Positions 35,218 through 43,254 of a stretch of 64,000 nt of DNA are shown here, in pieces. Numbering within the stretch: position 1 is the first letter of the stretch; the number at the start of each line of letters is the position of its first letter. Below the pieces are notes generated by a model, which saw only the letters and a program-made list of their open reading frames with translations, did no database searches and was not told where the DNA came from. The translations under genes were made by a program, and so were the position numbers. The stretch is from assembly GCA_964001305.1 (NCBI GenBank), contig CAXFAI010000007.1, forward strand, positions 96,808 to 160,807, read 5' to 3'. Origin of the DNA: CAJXMH01 sp964001305. GTDB taxonomy: Bacteria; Bacteroidota; Bacteroidia; Flavobacteriales_E; Vicingaceae.

Positions 35218-37617
35218 ATGAAAAGACTCATTCTCTTCTTGATGCTAATCAATTTTAGTTTTTTAGCCATTTCTCAAGAAAAATACACCATCAGCGGATA
35301 TGTTAAATCGGCAAGTAGCGGTGAAGAACTGATTGGAGCCACAGTCGCTGTTCGTTCAATTAGCGTTGGAACTAGTGCCAATGTTTATGGCTTTTATTCA
35401 CTTACACTTCCCGAAGGAACTTATGAAGTCAGTTATTCTTTCATCGGCTATCAAGAAATTATAAAAACGGTAGAGCTGACAAGCAATCAACAAATAAGTG
35501 TTGAGCTTAAAGAACAAGTCAATGAATTAGAGGTAGTCGAAATTGATGCTGATCGAGCCGAAAACAACATTAAAAGTGTTGAGATGAGTGTCAACAAAAT
35601 TGACGCTAAAACCATTAAAAAAATACCCGCCCTTTTAGGAGAAGCAGACGTGGTTAAAAGTATTTTATTATTACCTGGAGTATCTACCGTTGGCGAAGGG
35701 AGCAGTGGCTTTAATGTTCGTGGTGGTGGCATTGACCAAAACTTAGTACTTCTCGATGAAGCACCTGTCTACAATAGCTCCCATTTATTTGGATTTTTCT
35801 CCGTTTTTAATCCTGATGCAGTTAAAAATGTAAAACTTATTAAAGGAGGAATTGCACCACAATATGGAGGAAGGCTTTCTTCTATACTAGACATTCGTAT
35901 GAAAGAAGGAAACAAAAAAGAGCTGACCGGCTCTGGAGGTGTTGGGGTAATCTTTTCTCGTTTAGCTTTAGAAGGACCTATTAAAAAAGACAAAGCCTCC
36001 TTTATTATTGCCGGTAGAAGATCTTACGCAGATGTTTTAGCAAAGCCATTTTTAAACAGTGATTTGAAAGATAGTCGGTTTTATTTTTATGACTTAACCG
36101 CTAAGGTAAATTATGAATTGAATGCAAAAAACAGATTATTCTTATCAGGTTATTTTGGCAGAGATGTTTTTGGTTCAGGTTTCTTATTTAATTGGGGAAA
36201 TGCCACGGCTACAGCAAGATGGAATCACATTTTTAATGATAAGCTTTTTATGAACCTAACCGCTTACTATAGCGATTATGATTATGCATTTGGACTTGAA
36301 GGCGAAGAAAATCCTGGGGATGACTTTGAATGGAGCTCAAGTGTTGTCAGTTATAGTATTAAGCCAGATTTCTCCTATTACATCAATAATAACAACACCT
36401 TAAAATTTGGAGGCCAAAGTATTTACTACAATTTTAAACCCGCTGTAGCTGAATTCTCAAGCGATGGACAAAGCAACGATTTAAGTTTAGAAGAAAAGTT
36501 TGCTATGGAAAATGGCATTTATATTCAGAATGAACAAAAAATAGGTAGCAGAATCAGTTTATTGTATGGAGCCAGATGGTCGTTTTTCAACTACTTTGGT
36601 GTTACAGTTCAAGAATTTGGAGACACTACTGCTGGAATTCGAAAGCCACTTATTTCTGCAACGCCAAATACTCGAACGGTTAATTCTCTCAATGTTTTTG
36701 GTGCGCGTTTGTTTTCGCACACGCAATATGCAACAACTGCAGCTTACAACAATTTTGAACCTCGATTTTCCATCAAATATGATTTAAATGAGTTTAGCTC
36801 TTTAAAAGGAAGCTACAATCGCATGAGTCAATACATTCACTTGATTTCTAATACCGTGGCTTCTACTCCAGTAGATTTATGGTTACCAACAAGTAATAAC
36901 ATAGAGCCACAAATTGCAGATCAGGTTGCAGTTGGTTATTTCAGAAACTTTGCCAAAAACAAATATGAAGCTTCTGCGGAAGTTTTTGCCAAAGATTTTC
37001 AAAACCAAATTGACTATATCGATAATGCAGACCTATTCTTTAATGAAGAATTGGAAGGAGACTTATTAAGTGGTATTGGAAGAGCATACGGTTTAGAACT
37101 GTTTGTAAAGAAAAACAAAGGTAGGTTAACCGGTTGGGTAAGCTATACATTGGCCAAGTCAGAACGACAAGTTAATGGAATAAATAGAGGTGAATGGTAT
37201 CCTACTCGCTTTGATAGAGCACATAACCTTAGTGTTGTTGGGACCTATAAATACAACGACAAATGGTCTTTTTCTTCCAATTTTGTTTTTTCTACCGGAA
37301 CTCCAGCAACTTTTCCAACAAACAGATATCAAATACAAGGCATAGTTCTTCCACATAATATTAATGAGTCTAGAAATAATTACCGAATTCCTTCCTATCA
37401 CCGATTAGACTTATCAGCGACTTTAACCCCAAGAAATAATGAAGGAAAGAAAATTAAAGGAGAGTGGGTATTCTCGGTTTACAATATATACAGTAGAAGA
37501 AATCCTTTCTCCATCTTCTTTGAACCCAATGAAGACAATCCGCTTGTAACCCAAGCCATTAGATATTCAGTTATTGGAAGCTTTGTTCCAGCAGTATCCT
37601 ATAATTTCACCTTTTAA
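35218..37617 (+). CDS. TonB-dependent receptor with carboxypeptidase-like N-domain
   Basis: A 799-residue outer-membrane receptor. A signal peptide (about 1-20, ending LAISQ) is followed by a carboxypeptidase-D-regulatory-like domain (about 22-105: YTISGYVKSASSGEELIGATV). The plug domain (about 110-225) shows SILLLPGVSTVGEGSSGFNVRGGGIDQNLVLLDEAPVYN and GGIAPQYGGRLSSILDIRMKEG. A beta-barrel runs to the C-terminal aromatic PAVSYNFTF. It forms a pair with the DUF4249 lipoprotein 2 bases downstream, an arrangement seen widely in Bacteroidota. The transported ligand is unknown. Confidence 0.93.
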   Translation: MKRLILFLMLINFSFLAISQEKYTISGYVKSASSGEELIGATVAVRSISVGTSANVYGFYSLTLPEGTYEVSYSFIGYQEIIKTVELTSNQQISVELKEQVNELEVVEIDADRAENNIKSVEMSVNKIDAKTIKKIPALLGEADVVKSILLLPGVSTVGEGSSGFNVRGGGIDQNLVLLDEAPVYNSSHLFGFFSVFNPDAVKNVKLIKGGIAPQYGGRLSSILDIRMKEGNKKELTGSGGVGVIFSRLALEGPIKKDKASFIIAGRRSYADVLAKPFLNSDLKDSRFYFYDLTAKVNYELNAKNRLFLSGYFGRDVFGSGFLFNWGNATATARWNHIFNDKLFMNLTAYYSDYDYAFGLEGEENPGDDFEWSSSVVSYSIKPDFSYYINNNNTLKFGGQSIYYNFKPAVAEFSSDGQSNDLSLEEKFAMENGIYIQNEQKIGSRISLLYGARWSFFNYFGVTVQEFGDTTAGIRKPLISATPNTRTVNSLNVFGARLFSHTQYATTAAYNNFEPRFSIKYDLNEFSSLKGSYNRMSQYIHLISNTVASTPVDLWLPTSNNIEPQIADQVAVGYFRNFAKNKYEASAEVFAKDFQNQIDYIDNADLFFNEELEGDLLSGIGRAYGLELFVKKNKGRLTGWVSYTLAKSERQVNGINRGEWYPTRFDRAHNLSVVGTYKYNDKWSFSSNFVFSTGTPATFPTNRYQIQGIVLPHNINESRNNYRIPSYHRLDLSATLTPRNNEGKKIKGEWVFSVYNIYSRRNPFSIFFEPNEDNPLVTQAIRYSVIGSFVPAVSYNFTF

Positions 37618-37619
37618 TC

Positions 37620-38489
37620 ATGAAGAATTTAGTTTATTTATTAGTCCTTTCAATTGTTTTTACAGCTTGTGAAGATGTAATTGATGTTGATTTAGACCAA
37701 GGTGAAAGCCAACTGGTTGTGGATGCATTTGTGACTTCAGACTCTAGCATACAATATATTCGTTTAACCAAATCAGCTGATTATTTTTTAAATGCTCCCA
37801 CTCCTGCAGTAATCGATGCTCAAGTGAGAATAGTTGGACCTGCAAATCAGGTCTATACATTTGTAAGTAACAATAATGGCGACTTTACTTACAATCCCGT
37901 GACCAATGGTCCAATAGACAGTATAGGTTTTCCATATCGATTAGAAATCACCTACAATAACATTCCTTATCAAGCTACTTCCACCTTAAACCCGGTGCCA
38001 CCAATTGATAGTATCACAAGCTCATTTGAAGAAGCTGAATTAGGTGCTGAAGAGGGTTATTATGCTCAATTTTGGGCAAGAGATTTTGCAGGAAGAGAAG
38101 ATTTTTATTGGGTTAAGGCCTATCGTAATAATTTACCCTTATACCCCAACGATCCTTCAATCATTATCTTATCTCAAGATGCAGCCTTTGGTGGAAATGC
38201 AGCAGATGGTTTTGTTTTTATTTTGCCCTTAAGAGCTGCAATTACGGATGAAGAAGAGCCCTATATAGTTGGAGATACAACTAGTGTAGAAATTTTTAGC
38301 ATCAATAAAGATGTTTTTGAATTTCTAGAACAAGCTTCCATTCAAGCCAATAATGGTGGATTGTTTTCAACCCCACCTGCCAACATAAGAAGTAACATAA
38401 AAGATGGGGCTGGGAATGCGCAAGAAGAAGTTTTAGGTGTATTTTCGATGTCTGCTGTTAGCAGAGCCAGTAAAATTATAGAACCCTAG
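37620..38489 (+). CDS. DUF4249 outer-membrane lipoprotein
   Basis: A 289-residue protein with a lipoprotein signal (lipobox VFTAC, Cys-17) followed by EDVIDVDLDQGESQLVVDAFVTSD, the conserved start of DUF4249. The family is usually encoded directly after a TonB-dependent receptor, as here (2-base gap). It probably acts as a surface-exposed partner of that receptor, by analogy with SusD-type lids, but no substrate or structure-based function can be claimed. The body is beta-rich. Confidence 0.88.
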   Translation: MKNLVYLLVLSIVFTACEDVIDVDLDQGESQLVVDAFVTSDSSIQYIRLTKSADYFLNAPTPAVIDAQVRIVGPANQVYTFVSNNNGDFTYNPVTNGPIDSIGFPYRLEITYNNIPYQATSTLNPVPPIDSITSSFEEAELGAEEGYYAQFWARDFAGREDFYWVKAYRNNLPLYPNDPSIIILSQDAAFGGNAADGFVFILPLRAAITDEEEPYIVGDTTSVEIFSINKDVFEFLEQASIQANNGGLFSTPPANIRSNIKDGAGNAQEEVLGVFSMSAVSRASKIIEP

Positions 38490-38491
38490 TT

Positions 38492-39301
38492 ATGCAAAAA
38501 CATTTTATTTATTCCCTATTAATTGTATTTAGTATTGCCTGCTCACCTACTCAACATGGGGGTAGCACGAGTATTAGTAAGTCTGATGTTCATGAAGATG
38601 AGATGGCCATTTTGTGGCAACAAACCTCAGCTGAGTATGAAGCATTGTGTTATCAAGCATTTAATACCGCATTGTTTAGGCTAAAATCGATACCTGCAGA
38701 TATGATGGCTAGTGGCAGCCCAAAAGCTATTGTGATGGATTTGGACGAAACGGTATTAGATAATTCAGCTTATAATGCACAATTGGTTTTAAATAATGAA
38801 AGCTATAGTCCGGAGACCTGGAAAAAATACGTTGCCGCAGTTAAGTCAAAAGCAGTTCCAGGAGCTGTAGAATTTATTGATGAGGCAAAGCAACTTGGTT
38901 TCAATGTTCTATTTATTAGCAACAGAAGCCAAGATACTGAAGAGTATACCTTAGAAAACTTAAAGGCTATTGGTGTAAATGTTGACGAATCTCAACTCTT
39001 TTTAAAAGAGCAAGGAAGCAGCAGTAAAGAAAGTAGAAGAGAAATGGTAACGGCTCAATATGATGTTGTGATGTTTATTGGCGACAACCTTGCTGACTTT
39101 GACAATATGTATGAAGGAGAAAAAACAATTAGCCAACGTAAGCAAATCACAACAGAGTATATGACCAACTTTGGCAATCAATTTATCATACTTCCAAACC
39201 CAGTTTATGGGGGCTGGAAAGGAGCTCTAAATCGCAAAGATGCCAGTGCTCCAAATAATGATATTGCTAGAGGAAGAAGAGCTTTTCTTCGAATTGATTA
39301 A
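38492..39301 (+). CDS. 5'-nucleotidase, lipoprotein e(P4) family
   Basis: A 269-residue lipoprotein (lipobox SIACS, Cys at about 17) of the HAD class B/C acid-phosphatase group. The catalytic IVMDLDETVLDNSAYNAQ with D-x-D-x-T is at about 80, FISNRSQDTEEYT supplies motif II, and VMFIGDNLADFDN motif IV. The family removes phosphate from nucleotides such as NMN in the periplasm or at the surface to allow uptake. It begins 2 bases after DUF4249, so it is co-transcribed with the receptor operon. This hints at a phosphorylated or nucleotide-like substrate (inference). It overlaps lon's 3' end by 4 bases. Confidence 0.92.
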   Translation: MQKHFIYSLLIVFSIACSPTQHGGSTSISKSDVHEDEMAILWQQTSAEYEALCYQAFNTALFRLKSIPADMMASGSPKAIVMDLDETVLDNSAYNAQLVLNNESYSPETWKKYVAAVKSKAVPGAVEFIDEAKQLGFNVLFISNRSQDTEEYTLENLKAIGVNVDESQLFLKEQGSSSKESRREMVTAQYDVVMFIGDNLADFDNMYEGEKTISQRKQITTEYMTNFGNQFIILPNPVYGGWKGALNRKDASAPNNDIARGRRAFLRID

Positions 39302-41736
39302 ATAATAATTGCGTCTTTTACTTTCGTTTTTAAAAGAGCCGCATCAATCACTTCTTTCATTTCAGTTACATAGTGAAAAGTTAATCCTTTTAAATACTCT
39401 GGCTTAATTTGTTTAATATCCTTTTCATTATCAACAGAAAGAATTATTTCTTTGATATCTGCTCGCTTTGCAGCTAAAATCTTCTCTTTTATTCCACCAA
39501 CTGGAAGTACTCTACCTCTTAATGTAATTTCACCTGTCATAGCCAATTTTGCCTTTACTTTTCTTTGAGTAAAAGCAGAAACCAAGGCTGTTAGCATGGT
39601 AATTCCTGCTGAAGGGCCATCTTTTGGTGTAGCTCCTTCGGGTACGTGAATGTGGACATTCCAATTTTCAAAAGCTTCAATCGGAATTTGAAAATCTTCT
39701 GACTTTGCTTTTATATATTCTAGAGCAATCATAGCCGACTCTTTCATTACATCACCCAAGTTTCCGGTTAAGGTTAGCTTACCTTTTCCCTTACTTAAGC
39801 TTACTTCAATAAAAAGAATATCTCCTCCTACTTGTGTCCAAGCTAAACCGGTAACTACTCCAGCAACATCATTTCCTTGATATTTATCTTTGGAATGACC
39901 AGGTCCAAGAATTTCAAAAACTTGTTCCGGAGAAATATTTACATCATATTCCTCTTCTAAGGCGATTGACTTTGCAGCAAAACGAACAACTTTGGCCAAC
40001 TTTTTCTCCAAGCTTCTTACTCCCGATTCTCTGGTATATTGCTCACAAATCAACTCAATCACTTTAGGAGAAAGTTTAATATCTTTTGCTTTTAAACCAT
40101 TCTCTTTAACCAACTTCGGAATTAAGTGCTTCTTGGCAATTTGTACTTTTTCCTCCATGGTATAACCATTTATTTCAATGATTTCCATTCGGTCTCTAAG
40201 AGCTGGCTGAATTGTATTCAAAGAATTGGCAGTTGCAATAAACATGACTTTTGATAAATCATAGTCCAATTCAATGAAATTATCATTGAAAGCCTCATTT
40301 TGCTCTGGGTCTAACACTTCTAACAAAGCAGATGAAGGGTCTCCTTGAAAATGATTTCCAACTTTATCAATCTCATCCAATACAAAAACTGGATTTGAGG
40401 TTCCTGCTTTCTTTAAATTCTTAAGGATTCTTCCCGGCATAGCACCGATATAAGTTTTGCGATGCCCTCTAATTTCTGCTTCATCTCTTAAACCACCAAG
40501 ACTCATTCTTACATAAGAACGACCTATTGCTTCGGCAACAGATTTTCCCAATGAAGTTTTTCCAACACCCGGAGGGCCATACAAGCACAAAATGGGTGAA
40601 CGCATGTTTCCCTTCAACTTTAATACAGCTAAATGCTCTAGAATTCGATCTTTCACTTCATCTAATCCGAAATGATCTCGATCTAAAATTTTCTTTGCTC
40701 TTTGCAAATCAAACTTATCTGTTGAAGTATGATTCCAAGGAAGTTCTAAAAGGGTTTCAATAAAATTAGACTGTACTGAGTATTCTGCGGAAGCAGAATT
40801 CATCCGTTGTAATTTCCCAAGTTCCTTTTCAAAACGCTCTTTTACCTCCTTACTCCAAACTTTCTTTTTAGCTCTCTTTTTAAATTCTTCAATTTCTTGC
40901 TCTTGAGGACTTCCTCCAAGCTCTTCCTGAATCAGTTTCATTTGCTGATTCAAGAAATACTCCTTCTGTTGCTTGTCAATATCAGTCTTAACTTTCGATT
41001 GAATATCATTTTTCAATTCCAGCAATTTCAATTCTTCATTAATATGCTTTAAAAGCAATTGCGCTCGCTTACGAATATTTGTTTCAACCAATAGCTGCTG
41101 CTTCGTATCTACTTGAGCATTCATGTTAGAAGCTATGAAGTTGATTAAGAAAGAATGACTTTCTATATTTTTAATAGCAAATGAAGCTTCTGAAGGTATA
41201 TTTGGTGAGGATTCAATAATCTTCAAGGCCATGTCTTTTATAGAATCTACCAAAGCTCCAAACTTTGCATCCTTAGGCACTTTACTTACTTCATAAGATT
41301 CAATTGCAGCCTTTATGTAAGGCTCGTGTTCTAAAATAGAAAGTAATTTGAAGCGCTTTTTACCTTGAATAATAACCGTTGTATTGCCATCTGGCATTCT
41401 AAACATTTTTAGAATTCGAGCAATGGTTCCTACTTCATAAAGCTGATCTTGGTTTGGATCTTCAACCGTATTGTCCCGTTGGGAAACTACACCAATGGTC
41501 TTATCGCCCTTATTCGCGTCTTGTATTAGCTTTATTGATTTATCTCTTCCTACTGTGATTGGAATCACTACTCCTGGGAAAAGAACTGTATTTCGTAAAG
41601 GCAAAATAGGAAGGGTTTCAGGTGTTTCTTCCTGATTCATTTCTTCCTCATCTTCAGTTGTCATCAATGGAATAAATTCCGTCTCATCATCTATTACACC
41701 AGCTAGTGAAAACTTCTCAAACTCAAATGAACTCAT
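39298..41736 (-). CDS. lon: ATP-dependent protease Lon
   Basis: An 812-residue LonA protease that degrades misfolded and regulatory proteins. The N-domain begins with LPILPLRNTVLFPGVVIPITVGR. The AAA+ module has Walker A GPPGVGKTSLGKSVAEAIGR and Walker B VFVLDEIDKVG. The protease domain shows the Ser in KDGPSAGITMLTAL and the Lys in GGIKEKILAAKRA. The ATG at 41736 (SSFEFEKFS...) is preferred. A longer in-frame start near 41820 would translate a region containing an 18-bp palindrome and adds non-conserved sequence. Confidence 0.97.
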   Translation of the reverse strand: MSSFEFEKFSLAGVIDDETEFIPLMTTEDEEEMNQEETPETLPILPLRNTVLFPGVVIPITVGRDKSIKLIQDANKGDKTIGVVSQRDNTVEDPNQDQLYEVGTIARILKMFRMPDGNTTVIIQGKKRFKLLSILEHEPYIKAAIESYEVSKVPKDAKFGALVDSIKDMALKIIESSPNIPSEASFAIKNIESHSFLINFIASNMNAQVDTKQQLLVETNIRKRAQLLLKHINEELKLLELKNDIQSKVKTDIDKQQKEYFLNQQMKLIQEELGGSPQEQEIEEFKKRAKKKVWSKEVKERFEKELGKLQRMNSASAEYSVQSNFIETLLELPWNHTSTDKFDLQRAKKILDRDHFGLDEVKDRILEHLAVLKLKGNMRSPILCLYGPPGVGKTSLGKSVAEAIGRSYVRMSLGGLRDEAEIRGHRKTYIGAMPGRILKNLKKAGTSNPVFVLDEIDKVGNHFQGDPSSALLEVLDPEQNEAFNDNFIELDYDLSKVMFIATANSLNTIQPALRDRMEIIEINGYTMEEKVQIAKKHLIPKLVKENGLKAKDIKLSPKVIELICEQYTRESGVRSLEKKLAKVVRFAAKSIALEEEYDVNISPEQVFEILGPGHSKDKYQGNDVAGVVTGLAWTQVGGDILFIEVSLSKGKGKLTLTGNLGDVMKESAMIALEYIKAKSEDFQIPIEAFENWNVHIHVPEGATPKDGPSAGITMLTALVSAFTQRKVKAKLAMTGEITLRGRVLPVGGIKEKILAAKRADIKEIILSVDNEKDIKQIKPEYLKGLTFHYVTEMKEVIDAALLKTKVKDAIII

Positions 41737-41793
41737 ATATATCTTCGTCAAAATGTCAGTTAAGCTCCTAAAATTAGAAGCATATAATTCTTT

Positions 41794-41811
41794 CCCTTGA
41801 CTATTCAAGGG
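41794..41811. promoter_or_regulatory. Perfect 18-bp palindrome upstream of lon
   Basis: CCCTTGA-CTAT-TCAAGGG lies 58-75 bases before the lon ATG. No T tract follows on either strand, so it is not a terminator. Two direct copies of TTAACTGACA (minus strand; 41754-41763 and 41840-41849) lie on either side. It may be an operator or a leader hairpin; no known repressor site was matched with confidence. Confidence 0.5.
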
Positions 41812-41845
41812 ATGTGCCAAAAGTGATTTCCTGCTTATCTGTCAG

Positions 41846-43030
41846 TTAAAAATTTCGGTACGATTGGCTTAATTCAAATACCGTCTTCAGTATCTCTCGA
41901 TCTACTTCTGTCAATTCAATATTTCTTCTTTGCATCATTCTTTCAGAAACTTCCATGGCCTTTTCAAACTTAAAAGTCATCCATTTTTCAGAACCTCCCC
42001 AAGCAAATGAAGGAACAAATGATCTTGGAAAGCCGCCTCCGTAAATATTTGCACTTACGCCTACAACTGTTGCTGTATTAAACATGGTATTTATACCACT
42101 TTTGGAATGATCACCCATCATCATACCGCAAAATTGAAGACCTGAATCAACAAAGCCTGGCTTATTATAATTCCACAATTTAATGCTTGCGTAATTATTT
42201 TTAAGGTTAGATACATTGGTATCAGCTCCTAAGTTGCACCATTCTCCAAGTACCGAATTTCCTAAGAAACCATCATGACCTTTATTGCTGTATCCAAAAA
42301 TAACAGAGTTATTCACCTCTCCTCCTACTTTAGAGTGAGGACCTATAGTTGTTGGACCGTAAATTTTTGATGCCAATTTTAAAGTCGCATGTTCACAAAG
42401 TGCTAAACCACCTCGCACTACACTGCCCTCCATTATTTCAGCATCTTTTCCTAAATATATTGGTCCATTGGTACTATTCAATGTTGCTGCCTGAACTTTT
42501 GCTCCTTCTTCTAAAAAGATTTGATCTCCTATGAGAATATTATTCGAAGGAATTGGAGCTGATTCTCTACCCTTGGTAATTAGTTGAAAATCTTTTTGAA
42601 TTTCATTCCCATTCCCTGTAAAAATCTCCCATACCTGATTAATCTTCTTTGCCTCCCCTTTAAATACTTTGTGTGTAAATCCAACTGAATTTATCTGATC
42701 TGCACTTAATTTTTGGTCTGTTCGAATAGCTAACAATTGCTGATTTTCATCCACTAAACACTCATTATTCATTAGTGCATGTATGGACTCTACGATTTCA
42801 TCCGAAGACAAAAGATTTGCACTTAAATAATAATTTTTTTGCTCATCATAGTTTACTGGATATTTTAACTGAAGGTAGTCTTCCGTTAAATTGGAAAAAC
42901 TTGCTTCAGGAATTCTTTTTTCCCATTTTTCTTGTAGGGTTAAAATGCCGCATCTAAACGCTGATATTGGTCTTGTGTAGCTAAATGGTAACAGATTTTT
43001 TCTGTTTTCATCAAAGAGAATGAAATTCAT
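41846..43030 (-). CDS. Alternative GlmU-type sugar nucleotidyltransferase/acetyltransferase
   Basis: A 394-residue protein of the TIGR03991-type (alternative bacterial GlmU) group. The N-terminal MNFILFDENRKNLLPFSYTRPISAFRCGILTLQEKW replaces the classical LxAGxGxRM loop. The C-terminal half (about 185-345) is a left-handed beta-helix with hexapeptide repeats (IYLGKDAEIMEGSVVRG, KIYGPTTIGPHSKVGGEVNNSVI). The family is proposed to make UDP-GlcNAc from GlcN-1-P. A TATCTTTG element lies 16 bases before its ATG. Confidence 0.87.
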   Translation of the reverse strand: MNFILFDENRKNLLPFSYTRPISAFRCGILTLQEKWEKRIPEASFSNLTEDYLQLKYPVNYDEQKNYYLSANLLSSDEIVESIHALMNNECLVDENQQLLAIRTDQKLSADQINSVGFTHKVFKGEAKKINQVWEIFTGNGNEIQKDFQLITKGRESAPIPSNNILIGDQIFLEEGAKVQAATLNSTNGPIYLGKDAEIMEGSVVRGGLALCEHATLKLASKIYGPTTIGPHSKVGGEVNNSVIFGYSNKGHDGFLGNSVLGEWCNLGADTNVSNLKNNYASIKLWNYNKPGFVDSGLQFCGMMMGDHSKSGINTMFNTATVVGVSANIYGGGFPRSFVPSFAWGGSEKWMTFKFEKAMEVSERMMQRRNIELTEVDREILKTVFELSQSYRNF

Positions 43031-43046
43031 AAAATGTAGTTTGCAA

Positions 43047-43054
43047 CAAAGATA
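43047..43054 (-). promoter_or_regulatory. -7 promoter element of alternative glmU
   Basis: On the minus strand TATCTTTG, 16 bases before the ATG at 43030. It matches TAnnTTTG fully. Confidence 0.45.
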
Positions 43055-43089
43055 ATTGAATTGAAGTTGAAGCTGCTTATTTTCGCAAG

Positions 43090-43254
43090 ATGTATCGAAA
43101 AGATCAACTAAAAGGAATTATTGCACTCATTCTATTCTCCATTATTGGCTTGTGCTATTGGCTTATTCAAGATGATCAAATCATAGCATACATAAGCCTG
43201 GCAGCTTTAGGCGTTTGGTTGATTAGTATGTACTATTTAAACAAACGTTTTTGA
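43090..43254 (+). CDS. Small two-helix membrane protein
   Basis: A 54-residue reading frame with two hydrophobic helices (KGIIALILFSIIGLCYWLI, about 8-26, and IIAYISLAALGVWLISMYYL, about 31-50). A polar QDDQ turn joins them and the C-terminus is basic (NKRF). TATTTTCG, one mismatch from TAnnTTTG, sits exactly four bases before its ATG, as for several neighbouring genes. It is divergent from alternative glmU and overlaps the 3' end of the MMPL exporter gene by 18 bases. No family was recognised. The hydrophobic layout and promoter make it a plausible real gene. Confidence 0.6.
   Translation: MYRKDQLKGIIALILFSIIGLCYWLIQDDQIIAYISLAALGVWLISMYYLNKRF

Noticed and set aside
41794..41811. Terminator of alternative glmU
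   Set aside because: The palindrome is not followed by a T tract on the minus strand (AAAG follows), so it is listed as a possible operator or leader hairpin.
41737..41820. N-terminal extension of lon
   Set aside because: The frame is open to a codon at 41820, but the added residues are not Lon-like and the DNA there is a palindrome-bearing gap. The ATG at 41736 gives a normal Lon start.
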